Source of the DNA: Candidatus Magnetominusculus dajiuhuensis
GTDB lineage: Bacteria > Nitrospirota > Thermodesulfovibrionia > Thermodesulfovibrionales > Magnetobacteriaceae
Direction of reading: 5' to 3'
Length of the DNA: 64,000 bases
Assembly: GCA_015233465.1 (NCBI GenBank)
Contig: JADFXP010000013.1
Coordinates: 24,730-88,729, forward strand
Part shown: piece by piece, positions 34,832 through 45,673 of the stretch
How the letters are laid out: the number at the start of each line of letters is the position of its first letter
Position numbering within the stretch: position 1 is the stretch's first letter
The notes under the pieces: model-generated
What the model was told of the DNA's origin: nothing
Seen by the model: only the letters and a program-made list of their open reading frames with translations
Database searches by the model: none
Position numbers and translations under genes: made by a program

Positions 34832-37800
34832 ATGTCAAAAGAACCTTTAATAAATGCTATAAATGATATATCATTAAACCTTATAGAGATGGATCTTGAA
34901 AATCCTGACGACCTTTCCTCACTCCTAACCTCATTTAAAGAAATTAGCGCTAAGTCCGAATCTTGCGGTGAATCAGTAGCACTTAAGGCTGCATCAAAGG
35001 CCGTTATAATCATTCAAAAAATAATAAATAAAGAAAGCCAACTTGATAAGCAAGGCGCATTTGAAACACTTTCACTAACCATTACTGCATTACAAGAGCT
35101 TATTATAAACTTTCGTCCAGTTGAAGACATCGCCTTTCCTGACGAACTTGGTATGGATGATGAAGAGTCAATTGCTGTTACTACTGAGGAGACCGCCAAT
35201 GCCCTTGATTCAACCCAGATACCTGAGGTTATTGAGATTGCAGCAGAACCAGCAGCAGATCAGCCAATAGATTTAGATAACGCAGGCTTTGAAAAATTAC
35301 AAAATTCTATTAATGAACTTTCATCTATGATATTACTGGCAAATGCTGAAAAGATGGAAGATGTAGTGGTTATTCTAAATTCATTTGAAGCAATAAAAAA
35401 TGAGGCATCAGAATTAGGACAAGAGAAGATTTCTAATAAGGCTCAAACTGCTTCTGAGATTGCAAAACAAATCTTATTTGATGATATTCATGATAAAAAA
35501 GCAGTAATAGATACATTATATCAGACAGTAAAATACATGTCTGGGATTTTAAACGGAGACACTGAGATTGAAGAACCTTCTTTAACAATAGATTCAGCCC
35601 CTCCAGCAGCTATAGAGGAATCTGCTCAAATATTAGCACAGCATGATGCAGCATATCCTCAAAGGATTATAGAGATAATCACTGACCTCGCTTCTAAGAT
35701 AAAAGAGGCTGACTTTGAATCCTTACAAGATATTGCAAATATACATTCAATATATGAAGAACTGTTTCTCATGGCAAAAGAAGAGGGACAAGACTTTATC
35801 CATCAAGAGGCTGTAAAATGCGCAGAGATTGCAAGAAAGATGGTAATGGATGAGGTTGAAGATAAAAAAACCTCATTTGAGATAATTTCAACTGCATCTC
35901 TATCATTAAATGAGATTGTCACTGGAGGCGGAGTTGCTACAGAAGAAAAACCAGTGCAAACAGAAGAGCCTGCAGCAGATGAAACTCCTATCCAGAAAAA
36001 TCTCCCAATATTAATTGAAGAACTGGTAAAGGCACTTAGCACAGCTGAGGTAGATAGTCTGCAAGATATAGCAAATCTACATTCAGCTTATGAAGTTATA
36101 ACAGAAATGACAGCAGTAAACGGACCAGAGATTGTACATCAGGCAGCAGTTAAATGTACTGAAATTGCAAAAAAGATGGTTATGGATGAGGTTGAAAACA
36201 AAAGCGCCTCATTTAATACACTATATATGGCAGCTCAATCAATTAAAGAAATAGTGATTGATGGAAGACCTAATGATCAAACTGCGTTTCCTCAAGAACT
36301 GGGATTTCCTAAGGTTGAGGCAGCTGTTAAACAAGATGTTGAGAGTAAAACCGAACCAAAAGAACCAGAAAGTGAGGGAGGCGAAATTTCAAAACAAAGC
36401 ACACTTTCTGATTTAGTAAAATATCTTGCATCCAGCATCAGCACAGCAGATGTTGAGAGTCTGCAAGACATCGCAAATCTTAACAGCACATTTGATGAAA
36501 TCTCAACAAAAGCCTCTGAGCAAGGGAAAGAGCTTATCCATAAGGCAGCTGCATATTGCGCTGAACTTGCAAAGAAGATAGTTATGGGTGATGCTGGAGA
36601 TAATAATGCTGCATTTAAGGTATTATCCTCTGCATCAGCAGCCATTTTTGAGGTTATTATTAACGGCAAATCAGATGACCAAGCAGGTTTTCCAGAAGAA
36701 TTAGGACTTAATATAGTTAAAAAAGCTGTCCCTGTTGAAAAAATAGCCCCTGCTGCGGTTAAGCCTGCGCCAGCTAAACCTGCTCCTGTCAAACAAGATA
36801 TTCCAGCTAAAAAACCAGCTCCAGCAATTAAACTCCCTAAAAATGTTAATCAAGAGATACTTTCTGAATTCCTTTCAAAACAAGAAGAAACCCTTGAGGG
36901 GATTGAAAATGCAATACTTGAACTAGATAATAAGAAAACTGAAGAATCTTTCTCAGAATTAAAACGCATACTACACACCCTGAAAGGCGAATCAGGGATG
37001 CTTGGTCTAAATCAAATATCTAATATATGTCATGTAGTTGAGGACTATATTGCCGCAAATTCGCTGCATACAGACACTGACAGACTCTTTGAGTTTAAAG
37101 ACTGGTTATCTGAGACATTCCGTTATTTATCTGGAACGAGTTCTACATTAAGCATCACTGAAGAATATATATTACAGAGATTTTCTACAACTCATGACAC
37201 AAAATCACTTGTTGAAAATGCAAAAAAGGAAGCTGAATCAACGGCTGTAGAGAATATTACTGAAGCAAAGGTAGAATCTCAACCTGAATTTAGCGAGACA
37301 GAGGCGCATCTGGAAGGCGATATGTCAATATTAGCCGACTTTGTAGGAGAGGCGCGGGATCATCTGGACTATTTAGATACTCATCTGCTTGAACTGGAAA
37401 CTGACCCTGAAAATTCTGAGACATTAAACGCTGTATTTAGGGTATTTCATACAATTAAAGGCACTGCTGGCTTTTTAATGCTTTCAGAGACCGAAAAACT
37501 TGCCCATCATGCTGAAAACTTACTTGATAATGCGCGTTCTGGCAAGGTTCCCTTAAATGCCATAAGCATTGATATAATCTTTGACACAGTAGATATGTTA
37601 AAGACCCTGATAGATCAAATAAAGGGAGCACTTGATACAGGCGGAACGTATATTATTAAGACTCAATACTATAGTATACTTGAGAGCATCAAGGCATTCC
37701 AAGAAAACAGGACAATCATTAAACCAGAACCAAAATACATAGCTCCAGATGGGAAGCGTATTGGTGATATACTTTTAGATCAAGGCAAGGCTACTAAAGA

Positions 37801-39148
37801 GGCAATAGATACTGCGGTTATGACTAAGGAGATATTTGGCGATCCTTCCTCTAAACTAGGAGAATTCTTAGTAAAAGAAGGGATTAAACCAAAAGACGTT
37901 GCCCATGCCTTACGCAGTCAGAACCTTCCTACAGAACAAAGCACTGAAAAGATAAAGGTTAAAAAGGCGCTGCGAGTGGATGCAGACAGGCTTGATGCAA
38001 TGGTTGACACCATTGGTGAATTGGTAATCATAGCATCTATGATCTCTCAAGATAAAGATGTCAGACGGGCTGCATCTAAGAATTTCCTTAAAAATCTAGC
38101 GCTTTTGGATAAAATCACCAAAGAACTTCAAAACTCAAGCCTTTCGATGAGAATGGTGCCTGTTAAGGCAACCTTTCAGAAAATGGCTCGAATGGTTCGA
38201 GATTTGGCAAAGAAAAGCAATAAAAATATTAATTTTGCAATGTATGGCGAAGATACTGAATTAGATTCATCTGTAATTGAGATGATAAGCGACCCATTGA
38301 TTCACCTTGTGCGAAACGCAATAGATCATGGAATAGAGGCAAACCCTGATGACCGCGTAAGGGCTGGGAAAAAAGAGGCTGCAAAGGTCTCTCTTCATGC
38401 CTTTCATAAAGGTGGGAATGTCTATATTCAGATACGTGATGACGGAAAGGGATTAGATAAAGATATTATCTTAAAAAAGGCAATGCAAAAAGGACTTCTG
38501 AAAGAAGGACAAAATCTATCTGCAGATGAAATACATAATCTAATATTCTTACCGGGTTTTTCAACAAAGGATGTTGTAACAGATGTCTCTGGACGCGGCG
38601 TTGGGATGGATGTAGTTAAGAGAAATATAGAGTCTCTAAGAGGGACAGTTGAGATAGATACAGAACTTGGCAAGGGCAGCACATTTTCACTGCGTCTGCC
38701 ATTAACTCTTGCTATAATTGATGGAATGCTGGTAAATGTTGGAAAAGAGATATATATAATACCTACAATTTCTATAGTTGAATCACTTAACCCCAAACAA
38801 GACGATATAATGACTGCCTTTGGGACAATAGAGATGATAAAGGTCAGGGGCGAGTTGATAGCATTATTCCGCCTTGCGGGTTTATTTGATGTAAAAGATG
38901 CTAAGACAGATATAACAAAGATGCTGGTAGTTGTAGTAGAGGATTCAGGCAATAAGGCAGCTATAGCAATAGATAATCTGCTTGGCCAGCAATCAACGGT
39001 TATAAAGAGTCTCGGAGAAAACTTTCAAGGCATACCGGGCATATCAGGCGGAACTATACTTTCAAACGGACAAGTTGGTATAATCATAGATGTTGGGGGA
39101 ATTGTCAAACTTGCAAAGACTATTACTGCTAAAAATATAAAAGATTAA
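34832..39148 (+). CDS. cheA: Giant CheA histidine kinase with five N-terminal helical repeats and two HPt domains
   Basis: The 1438-residue protein is about twice the usual CheA length. Residues 1-640 hold five related helical units of about 100-115 residues; three carry the core SLQDIAN followed by an A-x-x-C-A/T-E-x-A-x-K-M/I-V-M helix. A Pro/Ala/Lys linker follows (about 640-665). Two histidine phosphotransfer domains come next, with HTLKGESG near 713 and HTIKGTAG near 872. Then come the dimerisation helix region (RVDADRLDAMVDTIGELV), the ATPase (VRNAIDHGIE, GRGVGMDVVKRN) and a C-terminal CheW-like domain (about 1290-1438). The repeats lack the phospho-histidine motif, so they are not active HPt domains. 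Confidence 0.92.
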   Translation: MSKEPLINAINDISLNLIEMDLENPDDLSSLLTSFKEISAKSESCGESVALKAASKAVIIIQKIINKESQLDKQGAFETLSLTITALQELIINFRPVEDIAFPDELGMDDEESIAVTTEETANALDSTQIPEVIEIAAEPAADQPIDLDNAGFEKLQNSINELSSMILLANAEKMEDVVVILNSFEAIKNEASELGQEKISNKAQTASEIAKQILFDDIHDKKAVIDTLYQTVKYMSGILNGDTEIEEPSLTIDSAPPAAIEESAQILAQHDAAYPQRIIEIITDLASKIKEADFESLQDIANIHSIYEELFLMAKEEGQDFIHQEAVKCAEIARKMVMDEVEDKKTSFEIISTASLSLNEIVTGGGVATEEKPVQTEEPAADETPIQKNLPILIEELVKALSTAEVDSLQDIANLHSAYEVITEMTAVNGPEIVHQAAVKCTEIAKKMVMDEVENKSASFNTLYMAAQSIKEIVIDGRPNDQTAFPQELGFPKVEAAVKQDVESKTEPKEPESEGGEISKQSTLSDLVKYLASSISTADVESLQDIANLNSTFDEISTKASEQGKELIHKAAAYCAELAKKIVMGDAGDNNAAFKVLSSASAAIFEVIINGKSDDQAGFPEELGLNIVKKAVPVEKIAPAAVKPAPAKPAPVKQDIPAKKPAPAIKLPKNVNQEILSEFLSKQEETLEGIENAILELDNKKTEESFSELKRILHTLKGESGMLGLNQISNICHVVEDYIAANSLHTDTDRLFEFKDWLSETFRYLSGTSSTLSITEEYILQRFSTTHDTKSLVENAKKEAESTAVENITEAKVESQPEFSETEAHLEGDMSILADFVGEARDHLDYLDTHLLELETDPENSETLNAVFRVFHTIKGTAGFLMLSETEKLAHHAENLLDNARSGKVPLNAISIDIIFDTVDMLKTLIDQIKGALDTGGTYIIKTQYYSILESIKAFQENRTIIKPEPKYIAPDGKRIGDILLDQGKATKEAIDTAVMTKEIFGDPSSKLGEFLVKEGIKPKDVAHALRSQNLPTEQSTEKIKVKKALRVDADRLDAMVDTIGELVIIASMISQDKDVRRAASKNFLKNLALLDKITKELQNSSLSMRMVPVKATFQKMARMVRDLAKKSNKNINFAMYGEDTELDSSVIEMISDPLIHLVRNAIDHGIEANPDDRVRAGKKEAAKVSLHAFHKGGNVYIQIRDDGKGLDKDIILKKAMQKGLLKEGQNLSADEIHNLIFLPGFSTKDVVTDVSGRGVGMDVVKRNIESLRGTVEIDTELGKGSTFSLRLPLTLAIIDGMLVNVGKEIYIIPTISIVESLNPKQDDIMTAFGTIEMIKVRGELIALFRLAGLFDVKDAKTDITKMLVVVVEDSGNKAAIAIDNLLGQQSTVIKSLGENFQGIPGISGGTILSNGQVGIIIDVGGIVKLAKTITAKNIKD

Positions 39149-39193
39149 AACACATAAATCATTTAACTTTAAAAGAGGGTTTTATATAAGATA

Positions 39194-39691
39194 ATGCCAA
39201 TAAACGGTTGCAATAGAGTAGTTGTAGGAATTTCTGATATGAAGATTTCTAGTAATCCAAATGATTATATAGTTACATATTCACTTGGCTCATGCCTAGG
39301 AGTGACAGTATATGATCCAGTGATAAAGGTAGCGGGCATGATACACTGCATGCTTCCTATTTCTTCAATAGATACTGAAAAGGCAAAAAAAGAACCGTAT
39401 ATGTTTGTTGATACAGGGCTTCCAATATTATTAAATAAGATGTTTGATTATGGTGCAGATAAGAAGCGATTAATAATCAAGATAGCAGGATGCGCGTCAA
39501 TCTTAGATGACAAAGGATTATTTAAGATTGGAGAGAGAAATCTTACAGTTGCACGAAAATTATTATGGAAAAACAGTATACTTATAAAGGCAGTAGATGC
39601 AGGAGGGGCAGTATCGCGCACCCTTTCAATTGACGTTTCAACAGGTACTGTAGTAATTAAATCAAAGGGCGTTGAAAGAGAATTGGTATGA
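39194..39691 (+). CDS. cheD: CheD receptor glutamine deamidase
   Basis: The 165-residue protein keeps the catalytic cysteine (SLGSCLGVTVYDP, Cys34) and histidine (GMIHCMLP, His51). It deamidates receptor glutamines to make methylation sites and is stimulated by CheC-type phosphatases. Its end overlaps the HDOD gene by 4 bases. It is the second CheD of the operon and the only one with the full active site. Confidence 0.9.
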   Translation: MPINGCNRVVVGISDMKISSNPNDYIVTYSLGSCLGVTVYDPVIKVAGMIHCMLPISSIDTEKAKKEPYMFVDTGLPILLNKMFDYGADKKRLIIKIAGCASILDDKGLFKIGERNLTVARKLLWKNSILIKAVDAGGAVSRTLSIDVSTGTVVIKSKGVERELV

Positions 39692-40533
39692 AAAGAGATG
39701 AAATAATAGAGAAACTTATGACCCTTCCTCCAATATCAAATGGGCCGATTAAGATAATGGAGTTACTTGAAGACGGCAAAACAGAACTGCCTGATTTGAT
39801 AAAGATCATTAGATTGTCTCCAGGCCTTACGACCTCTGTATTAAAGATAGCAAATAAAGAGTCATATAAACATCAGGGTGAGATTGCATCCATTATGGAC
39901 GCTGTTAAAATAATGGGAGAGGCTCAGATGTATAAAATAATTACATCTGCTGCTTTTTGTTCCCTTTTAAATAAGCCTTTAAGGGGATTTGACTTAATCT
40001 CTGACGATCTATTGACACACTCTATAGCAGTAGCAATTATAGCTGAAGTCATTTGTAACGCTTTGAAGATTGAAAATATAGAAGAAATATTTACGGCATC
40101 TCTATTACATGACGTAGGGAAATTAATCCTTGTTGAATTTGTTGAAGACGATTTTACAGAGATAATGAAACATTCAAAGGCAAATAGAGAATCATTTGAG
40201 ATTGCTGAGAGAAAGATACTTGGGATAGATCATGGAGAACTTGGGGCTATGTTACTTGAAATCTGGGAACTGCCACAAAGTCTTATTATCCCTGTAAGAT
40301 ACCATCATGATCCTGAAGGGAAAACAGGACAGTATCAACTTATAACCGATATTGTACATATTGCCGATAATATAAGCAGATCAAGCGGAATTGGAGTCGG
40401 AGATGAAGGACTGCAATATCATTTAAGCAAAGATGCCTTAAAACGCTTGAAATTAAAAACGAAAATGATTGAGAATATTATGAGTCAATCACTTAACCAA
40501 TTCAATCAAACGCTAAAGTTATTTAATAATTAA
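39688..40533 (+). CDS. HDOD-domain protein
   Basis: The 281-residue protein has an N-terminal LPPISNGPIKIMELL helix and an HDOD fold with an HD-like motif (LLHDVGKLIL) and a later RYHHDPEGK. HDOD proteins act as signalling modules in chemotaxis, biofilm and cyclic-di-GMP circuits, usually without enzyme activity. It sits between cheD and a CheY-like gene and is co-translated with cheD. Its partner is unknown. Confidence 0.85.
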   Translation: MKRDEIIEKLMTLPPISNGPIKIMELLEDGKTELPDLIKIIRLSPGLTTSVLKIANKESYKHQGEIASIMDAVKIMGEAQMYKIITSAAFCSLLNKPLRGFDLISDDLLTHSIAVAIIAEVICNALKIENIEEIFTASLLHDVGKLILVEFVEDDFTEIMKHSKANRESFEIAERKILGIDHGELGAMLLEIWELPQSLIIPVRYHHDPEGKTGQYQLITDIVHIADNISRSSGIGVGDEGLQYHLSKDALKRLKLKTKMIENIMSQSLNQFNQTLKLFNN

Positions 40534-40543
40534 TGGAGAAAAC

Positions 40544-40936
40544 ATGGCATACAATATATTGATAGTAGATGATTCTTCAATAATACGGGCGGTTGTAATA
40601 AAAACCTTAGAGTTGACAGGAGTCCCTGTAAATAAGATATTTCAGGCGGAAAATGGTAAGGTAGGATTAGAGGTACTCCATAATAACTGGATAGATTTGG
40701 CATTTGTTGACATAAATATGCCTGTAATGGGCGGGGTAGCAATGATAGAGGAGATGTTCAAGGATGACCTGCTGCATACAGTGCCTGTAGTTGTAGTATC
40801 AACAGAAGGCAGCAAGACGCGTATAAATGAACTTATAGAAAAGGGCATTAAAGGTTATTTAAGAAAGCCGTTTCAGCCAGAGGCTTTAAGGGATATTATA
40901 GATCAATCATTAGGGGTGCAAAAGGATGAAGAGTGA
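40544..40936 (+). CDS. Second CheY-like response regulator
   Basis: A 130-residue receiver domain with IVDDSSIIRAVV, the phospho-acceptor in AFVDINMPVMGGVAM, Ser in VVSTEG and Lys in YLRKPFQP. It is more divergent than the first CheY. As it lies beside the HDOD and CheX-like genes it may act as a phosphate sink or signal to a non-flagellar output (inference). Confidence 0.9.
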   Translation: MAYNILIVDDSSIIRAVVIKTLELTGVPVNKIFQAENGKVGLEVLHNNWIDLAFVDINMPVMGGVAMIEEMFKDDLLHTVPVVVVSTEGSKTRINELIEKGIKGYLRKPFQPEALRDIIDQSLGVQKDEE

Positions 40937-40976
40937 AAATGTCTATCCCACACAATCCCACAGGGGGCGATAAAGT

Positions 40977-41498
40977 ATGACAGACCAATATCAAAGAAGT
41001 CCTGGCAGAGGCTTATTAAAACCAATAAATAAAAGATCTGCTCAGATGCAGAGTGAAGATAGAGAAACGCTTTTAAGACTGCTTGAAGTAGTCTTAGAAC
41101 AATTGGCTTTTATGTTTATAGAGGAAGCTGAAAAAGAAGATCTGATTGTCAAAGATGGCGAGTATCTGCACGTATCAATGAATTTTTCTGGTTTTCAACA
41201 TGGAAAGATTGAAATGGCGCTTCATGGTGGAATGAGTAAATTAGTAGCGGCAAATATCTTAGGCATAGATGATGAAGAGATGATTAAACAAAGCGCTAAT
41301 GACGCAGTAAAGGAGCTACTAAATATTTATTGCGGACAGATGCTGACAACTATATTCAGTTCTGAAGATGTATTTGATTTAAGTGTGCCTGAGGTCAATA
41401 ATATTAGTATTGATGAATGGAACATAATGGTAGATGACTCAAACACAATTGGCGTTAAGATAGAAGAATTTCCGTTATTAGTACGATTATCTATATAA
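40977..41498 (+). CDS. CheX/CheC-like chemotaxis phosphatase
   Basis: The 173-residue protein has the active-site pattern D-x3-E-x2-N in NDAVKELLNIYCGQM followed 22 residues on by Pro (SVPEV), the signature of CheC/CheX/FliY CheY-P phosphatases. The first 40 residues are basic and unrelated. It probably dephosphorylates one of the two CheY proteins. Similarity outside the motif is low. Confidence 0.75.
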   Translation: MTDQYQRSPGRGLLKPINKRSAQMQSEDRETLLRLLEVVLEQLAFMFIEEAEKEDLIVKDGEYLHVSMNFSGFQHGKIEMALHGGMSKLVAANILGIDDEEMIKQSANDAVKELLNIYCGQMLTTIFSSEDVFDLSVPEVNNISIDEWNIMVDDSNTIGVKIEEFPLLVRLSI

Positions 41499-41514
41499 AA
41501 GTAATTAATAAACG

Positions 41515-42611
<1,097 letters not shown>

Positions 42612-42651
42612 GATATTCGTTTAGAAATTTTTATTAAAAAAGAGGTAACTT

Positions 42652-43119
42652 ATGAATGTTAAACTAGCAAATCATTTTATAACAGCAACTGTGAATGTCC
42701 TTTCAACAATGGCATTTGTAAAACCAGTTGCTGGAACGCCCTATATTAAAACTAGTAACAAATCCCTAGCAGAGGTATCAGGAACACTTGGTATCACAGG
42801 AATAGGCATCAAAACAAAGGGATGTATGACAATAGCATTTACGAAAGGCTCAATATTAAAGATTATTTCAAATATGTTAGGTGAATCACATGAGACAATA
42901 AACGCTGAGGTTTGCGACGCAGTTGGCGAGATTACAAATATGATCTCTGGTCAGGCAAGAAAGAAACTCTCTGAAAATGGCCAGAGTTTTGAGGCATCTA
43001 TCCCTACAATAATTGTTGGAAAGGATCAGGAAATACATCATCTAAAACTGCCAAGTGTGATAATACCATTTAAAATAGATAATGAACATTTCTTTGTTGA
43101 TATTTGTTTTTCAGATTAA
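42652..43119 (+). CDS. cheX: CheX-like chemotaxis phosphatase
   Basis: The 155-residue protein carries D-x3-E-x2-N in CDAVGEITNMISGQA and a Pro 22 residues later (ASIPT), the CheX/CheC active-site pattern. CheX removes phosphate from CheY as a dimer. It is the second protein of this type in the operon, matching the presence of two CheY proteins. Confidence 0.88.
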   Translation: MNVKLANHFITATVNVLSTMAFVKPVAGTPYIKTSNKSLAEVSGTLGITGIGIKTKGCMTIAFTKGSILKIISNMLGESHETINAEVCDAVGEITNMISGQARKKLSENGQSFEASIPTIIVGKDQEIHHLKLPSVIIPFKIDNEHFFVDICFSD

Positions 43120-43136
43120 TAATGAAAGGAGCATAA

Positions 43137-43472
43137 ATGGAAAAAGTAGTATTTCATCGTGACGGAGCAAAATATTTATGTGCTGTTTGCAAGGCAAAAT
43201 ACTTTACAAGAGATGAGGTAACCGCGTGTTTTAACTCTCATGAGTCAGGCGGAGCAGCAGCGCCAGAACCTGAACCTCCAGAAGAGACAAGCGCTGCGCC
43301 CGAGCCAACTCCTGCGCCTGCGCCTCCAAGCAATCCTTCAATGCTTGTAAAACTTGAACTCAAACAAGAGTATATTGATAAGATAAATGCCTTAGCAGCA
43401 AAACATAACACAAAACCTGCTAAAATAATAGAGAAACTAGTTGAAAAAGCATTTATTCCTCCTGCAAAATAA
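43137..43472 (+). CDS. Hypothetical protein with possible zinc knuckle and RHH-like C-terminus
   Basis: The 111-residue protein starts with YLCAVCKAKYFTRDEV then CFNSHE, a Cys/His spacing (CxxC...C..H) that could bind zinc. A middle segment of Pro, Glu and Ala follows (about 40-65), then LELKQEYIDKINALAAKHNTK, which resembles a ribbon-helix-helix helix pair. It closes the chemotaxis operon. I do not recognise the family; a regulator of the operon is possible but unproven. Confidence 0.6.
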   Translation: MEKVVFHRDGAKYLCAVCKAKYFTRDEVTACFNSHESGGAAAPEPEPPEETSAAPEPTPAPAPPSNPSMLVKLELKQEYIDKINALAAKHNTKPAKIIEKLVEKAFIPPAK

Positions 43473-43486
43473 ACCTTGAGGGCAAT

Positions 43487-44662
43487 ATGAAAAAATATAT
43501 CTTATTTTTGATTATCCTGACATTGATAATTACAGGCTGCTCAAAAACCAAGGAAGATGTCATTAAAATTGGAGTTATTGCAGAGTTGACTGGAGATGTT
43601 CCTGCATTTGGAGCATCTTGTAAAAATTCAGTCCTAATGGCAGCAAAGGAAATAAATGACACCGGCGGGTTAGAGGTTTCAGGAAAGAAATATAAGATAC
43701 AACTATTTATAGAAGATAATGCTGCAAGACCAGAGCAATCCGCATCAGTCGCTCAAAAACTCATCACACAAGACAATGTTGTAGCAATCTTAGGACCAAA
43801 TGCAAGCGGAGGCGCTATACCTGCCTCAGAAATTGCTGAATCTTCAAAGATACCTTTTATAACCCCTATCTCCACAAATCCAAAGACCACAATAGACCCT
43901 CGAAGCGGACTTCCAAAAAAATTTGCATTCAGGGTATGTTATCTTGATCCATTTCAAGGACAAGTACTTGCAACATTTGCACTAAATAATCTAAAGGCAA
44001 AACGAGCAGCAGTTCTCTTTGACGTAACATCAGAGGTATTAAAAGGTCAGGCTGAATATTTTAAAAAATCCTTTGAGGCTCAAGGCGGTACTATTGCTGC
44101 CTTTGAGACCTATTCAACAGGAGACAGGGATTTTTCTACGCAATTTACAAAGATTAAAAATGCTGCTCCTGATATTATATTTCTGCCTTCTTATTATGGA
44201 GAGGTACCTCTTCAGATTCAGCAGGCTAAACGGCTTGGAATTACAGTGCCGTTTTTAGGCAGTGACGCTTGGGGAAGTCATGACCTGCTTAAACTCTGCG
44301 GGCCTGATTGCGAGGGATATTATTTTTGCAGTCATTATGCCTCAGATTCAACGGCACCATTAACCGTTGATTTTGTTAATAAATATAAAAAAATGTATGG
44401 AGTTGTACCTGATGATGTAGCAGCCCTTACCTATGACGGATTTCAGATACTAATTAATGCTGTAAAAAAATCAGGAAAGATCAATCCGCAGGCAATTAGA
44501 GACGCTATATCTAATACTAAGGATTATAAAGGAATTACAGGAAATATCACATATACCAAAGACTCAGGAGACCCAATTAAAGGCGCAGTTATTATACAGA
44601 TTAAAAACGGCGATTTTAAATGGTTTTCTGATGAGGCAACCTCAAGGGGCTCTGCCCCTTAA
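43487..44662 (+). CDS. livJ: Branched-chain amino acid ABC transporter, substrate-binding lipoprotein
   Basis: The 391-residue protein has a lipoprotein signal (LIITGCSK) and the LivJ fold landmarks IKIGVIAELTGDVPAFG, ILGPNASGGAIPASEIAES and PFITPIS. It binds a branched-chain amino acid or similar ligand in the periplasm. The last codons (SRGSAP and stop) are supplied by a GC-rich repeat copy, so the original C-terminus has probably been replaced. livH, livM, livG and livF follow. Confidence 0.88.
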   Translation: MKKYILFLIILTLIITGCSKTKEDVIKIGVIAELTGDVPAFGASCKNSVLMAAKEINDTGGLEVSGKKYKIQLFIEDNAARPEQSASVAQKLITQDNVVAILGPNASGGAIPASEIAESSKIPFITPISTNPKTTIDPRSGLPKKFAFRVCYLDPFQGQVLATFALNNLKAKRAAVLFDVTSEVLKGQAEYFKKSFEAQGGTIAAFETYSTGDRDFSTQFTKIKNAAPDIIFLPSYYGEVPLQIQQAKRLGITVPFLGSDAWGSHDLLKLCGPDCEGYYFCSHYASDSTAPLTVDFVNKYKKMYGVVPDDVAALTYDGFQILINAVKKSGKINPQAIRDAISNTKDYKGITGNITYTKDSGDPIKGAVIIQIKNGDFKWFSDEATSRGSAP

Positions 44663-44696
44663 AAATCCCCGCAAGGGAACTCGTTCCCTTGACCCT
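44643..44696 (+). repeat. GC-rich double-hairpin repeat, copy 5
   Basis: CAAGGGGCTCTGCCCCTT, the AAAAATCCCC spacer and GCAAGGGAACTCGTTCCCTTG form two hairpins. The copy overlaps the last codons of livJ and faces copy 6 as an inverted pair. Confidence 0.85.
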
Positions 44697-44731
44697 TTAA
44701 CAATTGCTATATTATAATACGTATATTAAAT

Positions 44732-44787
44732 TAAGGGTTCAAAGGGTTTTAAAACCCTTTGCGGGAGTTTGAGGGCAGCGCTCTCAA
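44732..44787 (-). repeat. GC-rich double-hairpin repeat, copy 6 (inverted relative to copy 5)
   Basis: On the minus strand it shows TTGAGAGC...GCCCTCAA, a CCCGC spacer and AAAGGGTTTTAAAACCCTTTG. With copy 5 it encloses about 35 AT-rich bases. The 5' end of the livH frame reads into it, which obscures the livH start. Confidence 0.75.
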
Positions 44788-44797
44788 AATAAATAAT

Positions 44798-45673
44798 TTG
44801 CTTTATCTATTTCAGCAGCTTTTAAATATACTTCAGATAGGCAGCATTTACGCAATGATAGCGCTTGGTTACACAATGGTGTACGGCGTACTGTTGCTGA
44901 TCAATTTTGCCCATGGAGATCTCTTTATGATCGGGGCATTTATCACTTTTTTATCAGCCACATATCTTAATTTTGGTTTTATACCTTCCCTTATTCTTTC
45001 AATGACTGCAACAGCGCTTTTAGGCGTAACCATAGAACGGACAGCCTATAAACCGCTTAGAAATGCCCCTAAGGTATCAGTAATAATCACAGCCCTTGGA
45101 GTTGGAGTATTCTTAGAAAACCTAACGCTTGCCATAAGCCCTTACCCTAAGCATGTACCACAATTGATTGAAAACACTATATATAATATAAAAGGATTAA
45201 CATTGTCTTTGGTGCAGATAATAATAATTACATTTTCAGTAGTTTTAATGATAGGATTAGATTTCCTCGTAAGAAAGACCAAACTCGGTATGGCAATAAG
45301 GGCAATTTCATGGGATATGCAGGCAGTGCCTTTAATGGGAATCCCACTAAATAAGATCATATCCATAACATTTGCAATAGGAGCAGGACTTGGAGGCGCA
45401 GCAGGGGTATTTTATGCAGCAGCTTATCCAGTAATAGATCCATATATGGGGATAATGGTTGGATGGAAGGCATTTATTGCGGCAGTTGTAGGAGGGATTG
45501 GAAATATCAGAGGAGCTATGCTTGGGGGTTATGCGCTTGGAGCAATTGAGGTGGCAGTTATGGTGTTTTTGCCTACTACATACCGCGATCTTATATCCTT
45601 TTTATTACTCTTTATACTGCTGATATTTAGACCATACGGGATATTTGGAAAACCAAGAAATGTGAAGATATGA
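44798..45673 (+). CDS. livH: Branched-chain amino acid ABC permease LivH
   Basis: The protein is about 291 residues from TTG 44798, which gives an N-terminus (LYLFQQLLNILQIGSIYAM) that matches where LivH proteins start. The frame stays open further upstream but only through the repeat. About eight membrane helices are visible, with GYTMVYGVLLLINFAHGD and the cytoplasmic EAA-like loop near AAVVGGIGNIRGA. It forms the channel with LivM, whose start overlaps the stop by 4 bases. Confidence 0.86.
   Translation: MLYLFQQLLNILQIGSIYAMIALGYTMVYGVLLLINFAHGDLFMIGAFITFLSATYLNFGFIPSLILSMTATALLGVTIERTAYKPLRNAPKVSVIITALGVGVFLENLTLAISPYPKHVPQLIENTIYNIKGLTLSLVQIIIITFSVVLMIGLDFLVRKTKLGMAIRAISWDMQAVPLMGIPLNKIISITFAIGAGLGGAAGVFYAAAYPVIDPYMGIMVGWKAFIAAVVGGIGNIRGAMLGGYALGAIEVAVMVFLPTTYRDLISFLLLFILLIFRPYGIFGKPRNVKI

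Noticed and set aside
36292..36792. 166-residue minus-strand frame within cheA
   Set aside because: It is a shadow of the repeat region of cheA with no ribosome-binding site.
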